A DNA stretch of 64,000 nt from Symsagittifera roscoffensis (Eukaryota; Xenacoelomorpha; Acoela; Convolutidae), in contig NC_087066.1 in the NCBI RefSeq assembly GCF_963678635.1, positions 60,048,875-60,112,874 of the forward strand, written 5' to 3'. Shown in pieces: positions 1 through 10,699 of this stretch. Each line of letters begins with the position of its first letter. The stretch's first letter is position 1. A program made the translations under genes and the position numbers. The notes under the pieces are model-generated. The model was not told the origin of the DNA and searched no databases. It saw only the letters and a program-made list of their open reading frames with translations.

Positions 1-48
1 ACTTTAATTCAAAACCTGTCGCTGCAGAATTGCTTCGGCACACGGAAT

Positions 49-1330
49 AAGACGACAGAAAGAGAGTAGGATGTGCGACATTATGTAGGAGGCATGCGTC
101 TGCTCACCGATTTATGCCTAGCTATGAGGACAGATCCCTTAGCATTGATCAAAGGCTTCAGCAAGTTTGTGACGGTGATATACAATCCAGCTGTGACGTT
201 CGCGTTCCCTGAGGCAAAAATAGAAGCCTACAGGAGGTCGGTCTTGCGCCTAAACCTCATTTCAGCATTGGACGGGAGCACACTCAATTGGTGCGAGCAG
301 AATTGGCTACGTGAAGCTATGAGCGAAGATCTGTTGTTTGCGCAAATAGTAGAGCCCGACTTGACGGACGTAACTTTCAGTAATCACTTTCGCGATCGAA
401 TGGGCGAAGTGGACAGAGGGCATCTCGAAGTGTCTCCAAAGCTCTGGAATTTGAGACCTTCCGACAAAAAGAACGACGAAACAACAAAAATTTCTCGAAT
501 AGTAACCTCATACCAGAAAGTGAGGAAAGAAACTGAAGACTGGGGCGATTACATGAGACTAACAGAAAAAATACCAGAATTTTCATTAATCCATAGAATG
601 CTGCTCGGAGCAGACTCCCAGGTTGAAAGCACTCGAAAACAACGAGAGAAGGTTGGCAAAGTTCTCTGAACCAATGGACCCGAACTTCATAGGCCGAAAA
701 GCTGCTGTGCTGCATTATACGCAGTTTGCATATATGGATGAGTCGACGTGGAGAAGAATGAGCAATGCAGCCACTCCGAAACCTGGAAGATTTGAAGAAG
801 AATGGGCCAAGTTGTACCTGGCGCCAATCGTGATGAGAGGAATAGCAGATTTGCAGGAATCTGCACTGATAGTCGCGGATGTGAGGCCAGAGTTGGTAAG
901 AACTGGTAAGCTGCTGACTAAGGACTGCTCTAGCGCCCTTCGTTTGTGATGAAGTTGTGATGAGATACGGAGAACATGAAGACCGGTCAGCAGGTGAGCT
1001 AATCATGCCAAAGTTTCCAGTCGAAACAATGAGCGATGAGCAAGGACCTTCAGGGTCGGGAAGAGTAAAGAGCGAGATGATGAAGAACAAGAAGACCGTC
1101 AACTGGAAGAAGCAATGGAGCAGAATCACGACCTAGCGAGAAAGGATGACGACAAGGCCTCAGTAGGTGGTGCGTTGAGCCTGGACTTCAAGTTAATGGA
1201 CAAAACTGAGGAAGTAACAGAAACGTTGGCAGGGACGACTGAATCAGCAAAAGATGAAACTTCCACGCTGGTGCCTCTCGCAGCCTTAGTCTTCATGAAT
1301 GCAGCCCATAACTTGCCGTAGAGCAATTCT
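49..1330 (+). pseudogene. Relic of polyprotein segments D and E (first copy)
   Basis: The frame 73-669 contains LLTDLCLAM and SALDGSTLNWC, against LLTDLCLAM and SVLDGTALNWC in the - strand segment D (14559-15755). It runs on into IPEFSLIHRM, the counterpart of MPEFPIVRRM, the start of segment E. A second frame, 623-949, continues segment E with DPNFIGRKAAV (DPLFIGYTAAV in the other copy). Here D and E sit in one frame, which suggests that the D/E break in the - strand copy is a mutation. The tail 1115-1321 (DDDKASVGGAL...) has no counterpart that I can place. Function unknown. Confidence 0.65.
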
Positions 1331-1459
1331 CCTGGCAGAAAGTAAATTACTAAGAAATTTTTTTAACGGAATCTCCATAACAATGGCAATTGGAGTTCAA
1401 CGGCAAACAGAAATGAATCCGATAACGATCGTTTTTAATCCGATGACGAAATAGAGGCG

Positions 1460-1960
1460 AGGACTCTGAGACCACTTTGGTCGGAATTGCCTGCAGTGTG
1501 GTCAGATATATCAAACACCATGAGTGGACTGAGAGATCATTATTTATACATGCTTGTGTTAGAAGAAGTGTTGGGATTGGAATTGTCCAATTTCAGCAGG
1601 CAGCTCAAGATGAAGCCAGGAGTCGATGACAATCATCAAGTGATAGTGGAATTGTCAATTGACTTATGGTTCAGAGGAATGGAGGTCGAGGAAGAAAAAG
1701 ATAAGAGCCAGAACGCAATAAAAAGCGAAAGCTCACTTGGAAGCTACGGTTTTGCGAACGAAACCGGAAGCAAACATGTGGCTGCACTTGAATACTCAAA
1801 TAGCAGCATTGGCAATAGACAATTTTGAGCGGGGCCTCCCGATGATCGCGAAGATTCACGCTAACCTCGTAAAAGAGTTGAACCTGGCGGAAAGCGAAGT
1901 GGACCAGTCAGCGGAGTTCGTATACAGGATGTGACAGGAGAAGAAGGTTTTGAGAGGACG
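1460..1960 (+). pseudogene. Relic of the end of segment C and start of segment D
   Basis: Frame 1487-1828 reads AVWSDISNTMSGLRDHYLY and LELSNFSRQLKMKPGV. This parallels AAWADISHALRGFYGLADI and LEISNFARQLKFSPVI in the - strand segment C. A second frame, 1737-1934, reads RGLPMIAKIHANLVKELNL, parallel to EAPPLVKQVWSFLEKQLEL in segment D. The change of frame from C to D is +1, as in the - strand copy. In position this block precedes the second D/E copy, so the original order C-D-E is kept from here on. Confidence 0.6.
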
Positions 1961-2139
1961 GTAAGCATGTTGGAAGAGTTCGGAGTAGGAGCGACGCATT
2001 CTTCCTGGCGAAAATTTACCCAGTATTCTCTGGCTATCTACTACAGGAATTTCTCAAGGCCGTTACGGAGCTATCTATTGTGGTGATCTTAAGACTGTTT
2101 GTGGCGTTCCGATCAGAAAATTTTAGAAAGGAACTAGCA

Positions 2140-3000
2140 GTGCTGCTGTTTGAAGGAAAACAGCACTGCTGTTTAAAGGATCAAATGGGCGAAATGGACA
2201 GAGGGAATACCGAAGTGTCTCCAAAGCTCTGCAAGATGAGACCTTCCGACAACAAGAATGGCGAAACAACAAGAATTCCTCAACTAGTAACCTCATACCA
2301 GAAAGTGAGGAAAGAAGCTGAAGACTACATGAGACTATCAGAAGAAAAGCCAAAATTTCCAATAATTATAGAATGTTGCTCGGAGCAGACTCCGTAGTAC
2401 ACACTCCCAGGTTGAAAGCATTCGAAACCAAAGAGAGAAGGATGACAAAGTTCTCTGAATCGATGAACCCGAACTTTATTGGCCAAAATTCTGCTTTGCT
2501 GCATTACACGCAGTTTGCATATGTGGATGAGCCGACGAGGAGAAGAATGAGCAACGCAGCCACTCCAAAACCTGGAAAATTTGAGGAAGAATGGGCCAAG
2601 TTGGACCTGGCGCCATCGTGATGAGAGGAATAGCAGATTTGCAGGAAGCTGCACTGATAGTCGCGGATGTGAGGCCAGAGTGGGTAACAACTGGTAAACT
2701 GCTGACTAAGACTGCTCTAGCGCCCTTCGAAGAACAAGAAGACCGTCAACCGGAAGATGCAATGGAGCTTAATCCCGAAAAAGGATGACGACAAGGCCTC
2801 AGTAGGTGGTGCGTTGATACTGGACTTCATGTTATTTGACGAAAGCGAGGAAGGAACAGAAACGTTGGCAGGGACGACTGAATCAGCAAAAGATGAAATT
2901 TCTACGCTGGAGCCTCTCAACCTTAGCCTTCGAGAATGCAGCCCATAACTTGCCGGAGAGCAATTCTCCTGGCAAGAATTAAATTACTGCAAAAAAAATT
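2140..3000 (+). pseudogene. Relic of segments D and E (second copy, tandem to 360-1380)
   Basis: The nucleotide sequence from about 2180 to 3000 is closely similar to about 380-1380: shared runs such as GAAGTGTCTCCAAAGCTCTG and GCTGACTAAG, and the shared product text DDDKASVGGAL. The two copies are offset by about 1.6-1.8 kb, so part of D and E was duplicated in tandem after this element had diverged. Both copies carry stops and indels; the second lacks parts of the first. Not a functional gene. Confidence 0.65.
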
Positions 3001-3099
3001 TCAACGGAATCTCTACGCAGGAGAAAAGTAAAAGGCGTAGCCCAACTTTTTCTTGGAAAATCTGCCAGAACCAGAGTGAGAAGTTCACCACCGAGATCA

Positions 3100-4430
3100 T
3101 GAAAACAGAACAGGCTGTGATATGGGCAGAGTTGCTTTCATGAAGGAGGTCTGGACAGTAGTGCAGTGCTACTGGACCCAGTCGATGCTGAAAACAGGTC
3201 TCAACAGACCGCTGATGTGGGAAATTCTTGACAAACTGGACGAATGCAATGGGAGAATGAGCAAAACTCCAATTAATTTGGCCACTGATGAAAATGAGCC
3301 AAACTCTCCGATCAAGATGACGCACCAAAAAAGCAACGAGGGAGTGATGTACCAGTCCAGAAATCGAAAAGGAACAATGCGATCGGAGATAGTGATTGAG
3401 AAGATCAGCAACATGAAGATGAAGTTGGACAGCAAAGTGACGTTAAGATAAACTGGAAACGCAAAGGTGGACTCTGAGTCTTAACGAAAACTGCCAACTC
3501 AGCTAAATGAAAGCGAGTGGAAGATGCCGTTGACGTGGGGCAAGGCGATGACAGATTGCCTGGCAAGCCAAAAATGATGACCGATGTAGCGCTGGTGCCA
3601 CTCATCCTCATGGCAAGACTATGATCAGCCAGCTATAAAACTAAGAGGAATGACAGCACTTGTACTGGAGATACGTTAGAAATGGAAATACTCAGCCAAC
3701 TGGGTGAGAGTACCCTTTGGCATTTCAAACTACCATGGATGAATCACGGAAACGAAAGCGTCGCAGACAGCTGACCCCAGTGAAACACTAACGATTGAAA
3801 GTATCGGACACAATCTCGATAGACGAGCCCGCCGGTGGACTCATAGAAATGATGGAATACAGGAACTCAGCTGGAGGATATCTTATCGCTCTAGAAAATG
3901 AAAGTACCTTGGAATGCTAGCTGGAAGAAATCATCAAGGGCACGACGACGAAGCAGAAGGCTCATAGAATATTAGCTTCTTTGGAAATGCACACAGAGAC
4001 GGTGGATCAGTTGGGGAGTTTGTCGTTGAGGGCAGTGGTGCTATGGCATTACGAAGAAGAAATTCGAAATACTCCAAAACTACATACTCTCTTAGCAATA
4101 CCGTACGTCAAAACTGAGCTGCAACTCACGCTTGCGTGATGTATAGTGGGATTGACGATAGGAGAGTACGATTCGGAAGAAAGGAAAAGGTCGAAAGACG
4201 AGAAGATACTCTTGATGACGCATTTTAGAGATCTTATGATCGGTGAAGGAACCGCAGTAGCGTGTGCGAAACTGAGAGACGCTCTCTGTTTCGTCCGGTT
4301 CATGTTGGAGCAGATGTCGGTTCCAGCGCTTAATACCAGTGCGAAAACGCTGAGAGAAGACGGCGGACTGGCAAAGACTTTGCTCTTACAAGCGCTGTTA
4401 GACATTCAACAGAGTAACCACTGCGAGTGA
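3100..4430 (+). pseudogene. Relic of polyprotein segment F
   Basis: Frame 3122-3451 (KEVWTVVQCYW, LDKLDECNGRMSKT) matches segment F text EELWDTVVKCGEA and LNKLIELRNSRSKT. The stretch about 3984-4140 and the frame 4146-4430 (GLTIGEYDSEE, KLRDALCFVRFMLEQM) match F's C-terminal part (GIELETLTSYD, RRKDATCFLRWIMSMM). Stops separate the pieces. F is predicted mostly helical and I do not recognise a known family. Confidence 0.6.
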
Positions 4431-4559
4431 GTATGAAAAAACTTGAAGAAATTGCACCCTTGAGGAAGATCGACAAATTCCAAAGAATATCAAATAAGGA
4501 GCTTAGGCGCACGAAAAATTCAATGGGGACGCTGCTGAAGTCCACTGAATACAGTGGAT

Positions 4560-5880
4560 CGATCGGAATCGAAACCACTATGTGTCGGTAATTGATAGAA
4601 TGGCATAAAATCCTTTCATCAATGAGGACTTACGTGATTGTTATTTCGTCTATGAACAAGCTGTGTTACTGAGGTTCTGGTTGTCAAGGATATCAACGAT
4701 CAAAAGTATTGCCAGTCAGCAATTCAACCAAGAACTTATATTGGAAGAAAAAGTAACGGCAACTCCCATACCGAATTTTGACAACAGAGTGGAGTTTGCA
4801 TTGGGATTCTCCGATGAACTATTGAGGACAAGCTTGAATTTACTGTGAGAAATAATGAAGCCATCATGGTGCTGAGCCCGAACGCCGATTCAATATTGAG
4901 AGCGACGCAGGATGTATAGAGAGAATTAAATGCAGATTGCAGAGCGCTTGATCCCGACATCATCTACAACTTGAGCCTCTGAGAGTAACCGAGACAAGAG
5001 TGTAGAGTTGTGTGGCTGGGGACCAGAAGACTGGATCAAACCTGGTAGCTAATGGGGATAGTCTCTGTGGACTGGAAAGTCAAGTAAGTAGAGGTCTTGA
5101 CTGCATATAAACACTAGCCACAACAGCATAAAGAACTGGCGATACTGTTTGGGAATATAAGGATGAAACCGAGAAGGGAAGCAGAACTAAAAGATGGTTT
5201 TCATGGAGGAACTGAAGTAAATCTAGTGACTGCACTAGGATTCTACAGCTTTTTTGGTTATTTAGAGTCACTATTGAGCCTACAACAAAAACACGAGTTG
5301 GTCACGGCCACAGGTGTAGAACTGATTCCGGGAGTTTTACAGACTGGACAGAAGCATATGGGAAAGTGGAGAGAAACGTTAGAAGTGGAGATGAGCATCA
5401 GGAAAAGTGAAACTTATTGCAGATCGTCAGGAGCTTGATACGTAGTAGGCTCGACGGTGGCTTCAGTTCGCAAAAGCCGATATCCAGTACATTTCGCGGC
5501 AGCCAACGTAAAAAGCACAAGCACGATAATGGTTCAGGCTTTCTCAGTGCCAAAAGGTGTCAGACTTGTTAGATTGTTGGAGAAATCTTATGGAGAAATC
5601 TATCTTACAGAAAGAATCAAGGATGAATTAGAGCCGATAGTCGGAGAGAAGTTCATGGGATATGCTAGTCGGATTTTCAGTGATTTTGAAAAACAGAAGC
5701 AGAATGGATCAACAGCAAGAGATTGCAATGCAGTAAACGATAGTAACAAAATCCATCGAGTGATGATGGAAATGTTACCATGCAATTATTTTCTACAAAG
5801 ATGGTGCTATCCTGGGCTTAGTAATCAGGTGTTGATCTGGGACTCTGATAAAACAGCTTCTGCAGAATTAGGAAATTAAA
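4560..5880 (+). pseudogene. Relic of polyprotein segment G
   Basis: Near 4575-4860 the reading MAYNPFINEDL and VLLRFWLSRI parallels IAYNPFLDSET and ELLMFWTERI of segment G. The frames 5163-5438 and 5457-5879 contain VNLVTALGFYSFF, GVLQTGQKHMGKW and VQAFSVPKGVRLVRLL, against VNIATALGFFSRM, GVLQVTQKHIRSW and DKAFSVHKCVRLARVS. Frameshifts interrupt all of it. The match ends near 5880, where the last readable piece resembles the CHCLAQTVWYP region of G. Confidence 0.65.
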
Positions 5881-6402
5881 GTAGACACTACTTCATTGCA
5901 AACAATGGGTAGAAGAGCAGGGATGAGGAGATGGTACAGTGACTATAGCTGGATGGCCAGCTGCAGAAAAGGTAACAGTTAGAAGAATTTGAAAATTTAA
6001 GAACTTCTGAACGATAAAAATTAAAAGAAAGAAATCAACAAAGAGGTATCAAAGAAGATGAATTTAAAACTCAGAATTGTTTTGTGTGAGAAAAACTCAA
6101 ATGGACAATCAAGCCAACTAAGCTTGAAATTGAAACTAATTGAAAGAAAAACCTTTAGTTATTTTGATTTAAAAATTTCCTCATTTATAAATTTTCATTG
6201 TGATTTTAGTCAATGCTTTTTGAGAGACTTACTATTCATTCAGAAAAGCTTGAGTAAAGATTATAATAGAAAAATATTCCAGCCAGCAGGATTGATTTTA
6301 ACCAACAGGGAAGACATGAAAATTCCCTTGTAGAGGGAGGTTTTTGCATAGTTCCTTCTAGCCGCCGAGTTTGTTAATTTTCATATTCAGAACCAATAAC
6401 AA
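5881..6402. other. AT-rich stretch without recognised gene
   Basis: A 91-codon open frame at 6058-6333 (+) has low-complexity, AT-driven composition and no motif I recognise. I see nothing else in this stretch. It probably is the decayed 3' flank of the retroelement relic on its left. Confidence 0.4.
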
Positions 6403-6702
6403 CTAAATTTCCGAAGGAAGAAGAATACATGGATAATTTTGTTTGTAGGTTGGCAGATACGAAACAATAGAAATAAAATAATTAAGTAGTATCCTTGATT
6501 TTAGGAGTGACCTCGTGTTCTGGGGATACTGAGGTCCAGTCATGAGATCAATAATTTTGCATGTAACTATGTCGATTTGTGCGGTTTGGCCGATTGCCTT
6601 TAACTTTAACGACTTTGTCGACCCGATGTTAATGGACCTCACGTTGAACTGGCTTAGGTAGAAACGGTTAAAAGCAGGTGAATCTGTGTTTAGACGGTAG
6701 TC
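6403..6702 (-). pseudogene. Possible LINE endonuclease N-terminal relic
   Basis: The - strand frame reads SQFNVRSINIGSTKSLKLK and then QIDIV. It resembles the start of APE-type LINE endonucleases, where an N-x-R-S motif is followed by a K-L-L-L helix and then a D-I-V/I strand. The usual SETWL that follows is not clear. It abuts the 3' tail of the LINE on its right and is read in the same direction, so it would be an older LINE fragment next to the insertion point. Weak call. Confidence 0.35.

Positions 6703-6737
<35 letters not shown>
6703..6737. repeat. (AGT)n microsatellite, probable LINE 3' tail
   Basis: About 11-12 uninterrupted AGT units, reading (TAC)n on the - strand. It lies immediately after the 3' end of the - strand LINE. 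CR1-clade LINEs typically end in a short microsatellite instead of poly(A), so this is most likely the LINE's own 3' terminus. Confidence 0.7.
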
Positions 6738-9038
6738 GGCTTTTGTGCTCGTAGCACAAGGGGTTCCCCCTGTCAGTTTTTCGTTCTATAGTGAAGTTTT
6801 ACTTCTACAGTCATTCATTGTGCAATCGCAAGCAATTCTCCATGTGCACTTGTTCATTTGTTCGTAGTCCTTCTCAAATTTTCTCCAAAATAACCACAAT
6901 ATTTGCTTCTTCAGTCTGCTTGTATCTCTCACGCCAATTTTGGTCACATTCGCTAGCCGACATGTTTGGTAAAAGAATTCGTCCTCCAAAAATTTCTTTT
7001 TCGGCCCCTCGAGCTGAAACATACAACTGCGCGAGGAACAGGGATACGATGGAACATTCAACATGTCAATATCGTAATTTTTCGATAAAATTTTTGACAG
7101 CAACAGAAGGTTGTTGATCTGTATATACATTGGCAGTGGCAATAGTGAAATTTCGATTAACCGATATTTGTACGAATCCATATGCGGAATTATCCATTTA
7201 ACTATACGTCTTTGCACATTTCAAGCTCCCTAATAATGTATTTACTCTATTCATAACATGGACTTGCGTACGTGAGTATTGGTACGATCATAGATTTATA
7301 CAAATCCAGTTTAGCTTTTGTCCAAGATTCGATACGCTTCTTTTTATCATGTGAAAAACACGAATTGCTTTGCAGCAAACCTTATTTTTTTGCAAATTCC
7401 ATTTTGAGTCACAGGAAAGCATGAGCCCCAAATCAGATTGAGTTTCCTCGGTTTTAATCGATTCGTTTCCAAAAAGCAATCGTTTTTCGTTTTTGGACAT
7501 TTTAATTAGGCAGCATTTATCCATATTGAAGGGCATGTTGTTTCTAACGGTCCAGTCATACAACGCATTTAAATCATTTTGAATATCTATTGTGCTTAAA
7601 CCCACGCTGAGAAATTTGGCGTCATCGGCAAAAAGTAGGGGAAACAATTGATCGCACATTTTCGGGAGGTCGTTAACAAAAACCAGAAAAATATGGGGCC
7701 CAAAATACTCCCCTGCGGGACACCGCTAGTAACTTGTATTGGTGACGAGTTTACTTCATTTATACGCACGACTTGTACTCGATTTGTCAAGTATGATTCG
7801 ATTAGTTTCAGTAGCCTGTTTCTGATGCCCGCTTCAAAAAGTTTTTTCAAAAGCATACCATGATCCACTCTGTCAAAAGCTTTACTGTAGTCAGTAAAGA
7901 TTATATCAACATCATGTTGACTTTCAATGCCCTGGTACACTTTTTGCAAAAAGATTATCAATTGGAGAATCGTTGATTGTCTTTTCCTGAAGCCGACCTG
8001 AGCTGCGTGAAAAAAAGAATGGTAATGATTGTATAGTCGTCTAAAAATAATCCTTTCTAGAATTTTCGAAGCTATTGATAACAGAGATACCGGTCTGTAA
8101 TTTGTAACATGGCATTTATCGCCTTTTTTAAATAATGGACTTATAATTGCTTGTTTCCAATCGTTTGGAAAAATGGCTGTTTGGAAAATTTTTCTGAATA
8201 ACTGTGAAAGAGAATGAGAAAGAGTAATGCACAATTTTTTATACAATATTGGTGGAATTTCATCGGGTCCTTTACTCTTGTTTATGTCCAAGTTCATGCA
8301 AATTTCAGTTACTTCCTTTTCGAAAAAATTTACAGTGGTAATCAATTTTACGCATTCTTTTCCATTACACCCTTCAATAAATTTTGTCGATTTTGTATAC
8401 ACGGAAGAGAAGAAGATAGAAAATAGTTCTGATTTACCCTTGTCCGTCTCCTCCGAGACAGACTCGTAAAACATTTTCCGCGGGAGATTTGACTTCCTAA
8501 ATGCTTTGAAATACTTGAACAATTTTTACGATGCTCGTTCTGCAGCCAGCTCTTGTTCGTATTCAACTTTGTCAGTTTCTGCACTGGTATCGACTAAATC
8601 AGCTAATGCTATGACCTTGTCATGAAATTCTGGAAAATTCTTCCGCGCAGTTTTAAGGCACTTTATGTAATGCGATGTTTAAGCGTTCGTGTAAGCGTAA
8701 GTACTGTTTGAGGGTGGTAAATAACAGCAAACAATAAGTATTTTCTTTTTACATAAACAAATCAGGCATGCAGTTACTGAACCATTATCTTCAAGATTCA
8801 ATTTAACTTGCTCAGAGTTGATTTCATTTTTCACGCGAATCATAGTCCCACCGTGTGCTGTTGTTCCGGATTTTGCTTTTCTATTCGAAAAAAAAACATT
8901 GATAATGATGTATAAAAAGTTCGCCTTCTGCAATATCGTGTGTGAGCCATGTTTCTGATATACATACAATATCAACAGCATTTACTAGCAGAAAATTCGA
9001 AAAAATTCTCCTTCGATCCGGCTTTTATAAATTTCTAA
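6738..9038 (-). pseudogene. CR1-like LINE ORF2: endonuclease plus reverse transcriptase (broken)
   Basis: From right to left: APE endonuclease pieces (8679-9030) with VDIVCISETWLTHD in one frame and VCCYLPPSNS in another; RT (7596-8522) with KSKGPDEIPP, NYRPVSLLS, FTDYSKAFDRVDH and SGVPQGSILGP; the catalytic block FADDAKFL in a second frame (7288-7659); and a C-terminal piece at 6786-7217 (RRIVKWIIPHMDSY). At least two frameshifts separate these, so the copy is dead. The endonuclease start is cut off at 9038 by the LTR element; the missing 5' part resumes at 32714. Architecture (EN then RT, no RNase H seen) and the PHD-type ORF1 fit the CR1/L2 group; the exact clade is inference. Confidence 0.85.
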
Positions 9039-9040
9039 TG
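9034..9040. other. Left target-site repeat (TAATG) of the LTR element
   Basis: TAATG at 9036-9040 recurs at 32714-32718 beside the other LTR. Removing the element rejoins the LINE reading across the site. If the LTR is defined by TG...CA ends, only TAA remains as the repeat; if the LTR starts at TAACATT, the full 5 bp is a duplication. A 5-bp duplication is normal for Ty3/gypsy elements. Confidence 0.6.
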
Positions 9041-9826
9041 TAACATTCGTCTACTGTAGTCACACATGAGGCTTAAGAAAAACAGGCCCTATAACCATTG
9101 GCTCAAGAGTCAGGGACACTATCTCTTGTGTTTTTCTACCTCAAATCAGTCGGAGCCAATTCGGTTCGCTTGTGACATGAGACTACGACCCGTTACAGCT
9201 TAAAGCTACTACCAAAATATCCCCCCACTCTAGAATTAATAACGTCCCCATACTTAGGTCTCTAGATACCCAAAATACATGAACGCCGTTAAAAACCGGG
9301 TCGGAACAATCCGTTAGGTTACTTTTTATTAGACAGTGGAACTTTGATCCATTTCAGATGGATCAACCTAAAACTCGCCTTACCTCAACATAACAATCAT
9401 AAAACACACTCTAGAAATTTAAATTCAGTACTCACATTGTAGCACGCTCAAGAAAGGGAAGTACTTCAGTCGGTAATCAACTCGCGAATTAAATAATGTA
9501 ACTAAATGAGTTTTAATGTTTATCAGTTTCAATGACAAGGACAAGTTTTAACTCTAGAATGTAGTTTCTCGTGAACCATTGGGACACTCAAGCTGTCCAC
9601 CTTTCCACCGAAGGTTCACTCTAGTCCAGTTCAAATAATAATCCAATCGAGTGATGACAATCCAGTTCTCGGGAATACGCTTGTCTCTGTTTCATATGGG
9701 ACAGCTCTGACAGGAAATCGTGCATGACAGGCTCCATTCGAATTTTTGAAAAATTAAATTTCACTCCAAAATTAAGTGCTCTTGCTTTTCTCAAGGTCAA
9801 ACTTCCAAATATGACCGACTGGCACA
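9039..9826 (-). repeat. 3' LTR of the giant element (788 bp)
   Basis: Near-identical to 31811-32713 apart from about 115 bp present only in the other copy (after CAGCTCT). On the - strand it starts TGTGCCAGTC and ends ...GTTACA. The shared sequence stops exactly at GACTGGCACA on the right, where the internal region begins with a purine-rich stretch (- strand), and at TGTAACATTCG on the left, where the LINE resumes. Confidence 0.9.
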
Positions 9827-9836
9827 TACTCCCCGG
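9827..9836 (-). promoter_or_regulatory. Candidate polypurine tract
   Basis: The - strand reads CCGGGGAGTA directly before the LTR start TGTGCC. A short purine run here is where plus-strand DNA synthesis is primed in LTR elements. It is short, so the assignment rests mainly on position. Confidence 0.45.
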
Positions 9837-10297
9837 ACTCAAGATCGATGTCCTCATTGCGTGTTGTTGTCTGCCAGTGAGTCCCAGAAAACCGAGTGTT
9901 GCTCAAGGTACAATGCCAGTGGTCATTTACAGAAATTTGCAGCAGACTTAAGCTTATCTACACCCCAAAATTCACAGCCATGTAAAATTTTCACACTATC
10001 GCTAAACAGCAATCAAAATCTGCACACACCTGCACCCTTGAATTCTCGCTTTTCAAGCCAATTTTTTAAAATTTCTTTTGTCCCATTCAATTAGGAAATT
10101 GTCATGCAGCATTTTGATTTATATAATAGATATAGCATATTAATAACAATATCTGATTCGTTAAAAGTTGTTTTTCGTGAACCCAGGTTTCACCCGGATC
10201 CACACTCAATCCCCCCTTCCCTCTCAAGACTCAAGATCCATTCGAACCATCCGCTCATCTCGCACTCTTCGCCTTGGAGGTGCCGCACCCTCAAGTA
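9837..10297 (-). other. 3' untranslated internal region of the giant element
   Basis: About 460 bp between the last ORF and the polypurine tract. No open frame of note. It has several CTCAAG hexamers (9838, 9902, 10223, 10230, 10290 on the + strand). A short imperfect repeat of ACACGGCAAACTGT lies at the very end of the ORF (10302-10338). Confidence 0.6.
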
Positions 10298-10699
10298 CTA
10301 GACACGGCAAACTGTTTCCAGCTCCATGACACGGCAAACTGTCTCGGAGCTAATCACGATCTCCTCCCAAGCCTTCAGCTGTTCATAGGATCGCATCCAT
10401 TCTCTTTGCTCCTGCAACCTCTTTGCCTGGTTGGGTAGTGCCTTCACCCTAGATTCCCGGTTCAAACAAAAGGAGTTGTGCAGGCTCAAGCTCACGTTCT
10501 TCGCCAAGTCTTCCTCTAGTATTGATTCTCTCGCTTTGGTATTGTCTCTAGACATTTTACCCACTCTCTTCCATCCTGTCGTGATCGCATTTTGATGGGT
10601 TAACAGGGGTCTCTTGAAAGCTTTCGGCCCAATCTCGGCCTGGAACTGTCGATACTCCTTTTGATGCTTTCTCATGTGATCTTTCGTTGTCATGTACAA
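10298..10699 (-). pseudogene. Polyprotein segment H (C-terminal end)
   Basis: 133 codons, rich in Lys, Arg, Glu and Gln (KDHMRKHQKEYRQF, RLQEQREWMRSYEQ), helical in appearance and basic. It lies one frame away from the end of segment G, overlapping it by about 140 nt. From there the G frame loses its composition, so H is most likely the true continuation after a frameshift in this copy. It ends in TAG about 470 bp before the LTR. No recognised domain. It could be a separate small ORF, but no well-placed ATG supports that. Confidence 0.55.

Larger units (their letters stand above)
1..5880 (+). mobile_element. Decayed relative of the giant LTR element's post-pol polyprotein region
   Basis: This + strand block is a chain of short, frame-shifted reading frames. 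Each resembles a part of the - strand polyprotein at 17034-10298, mostly in the same order: segments D/E, then C-end/D-start, D/E again, F and G. The proteins are clearly diverged, so it is not a recent copy. No gag, pol or LTR is seen; the window starts inside segment D. The region is broken by many stops and frameshifts and contains an internal duplication, so it is not expected to make protein. The match is from reading the translations side by side, not from an alignment program. Confidence 0.75.

Noticed and set aside
377-1129. 250-codon - strand frame in the relic region
   Set aside because: Antisense to the D/E relic; no recognisable motif, and the + strand has clear homologues.
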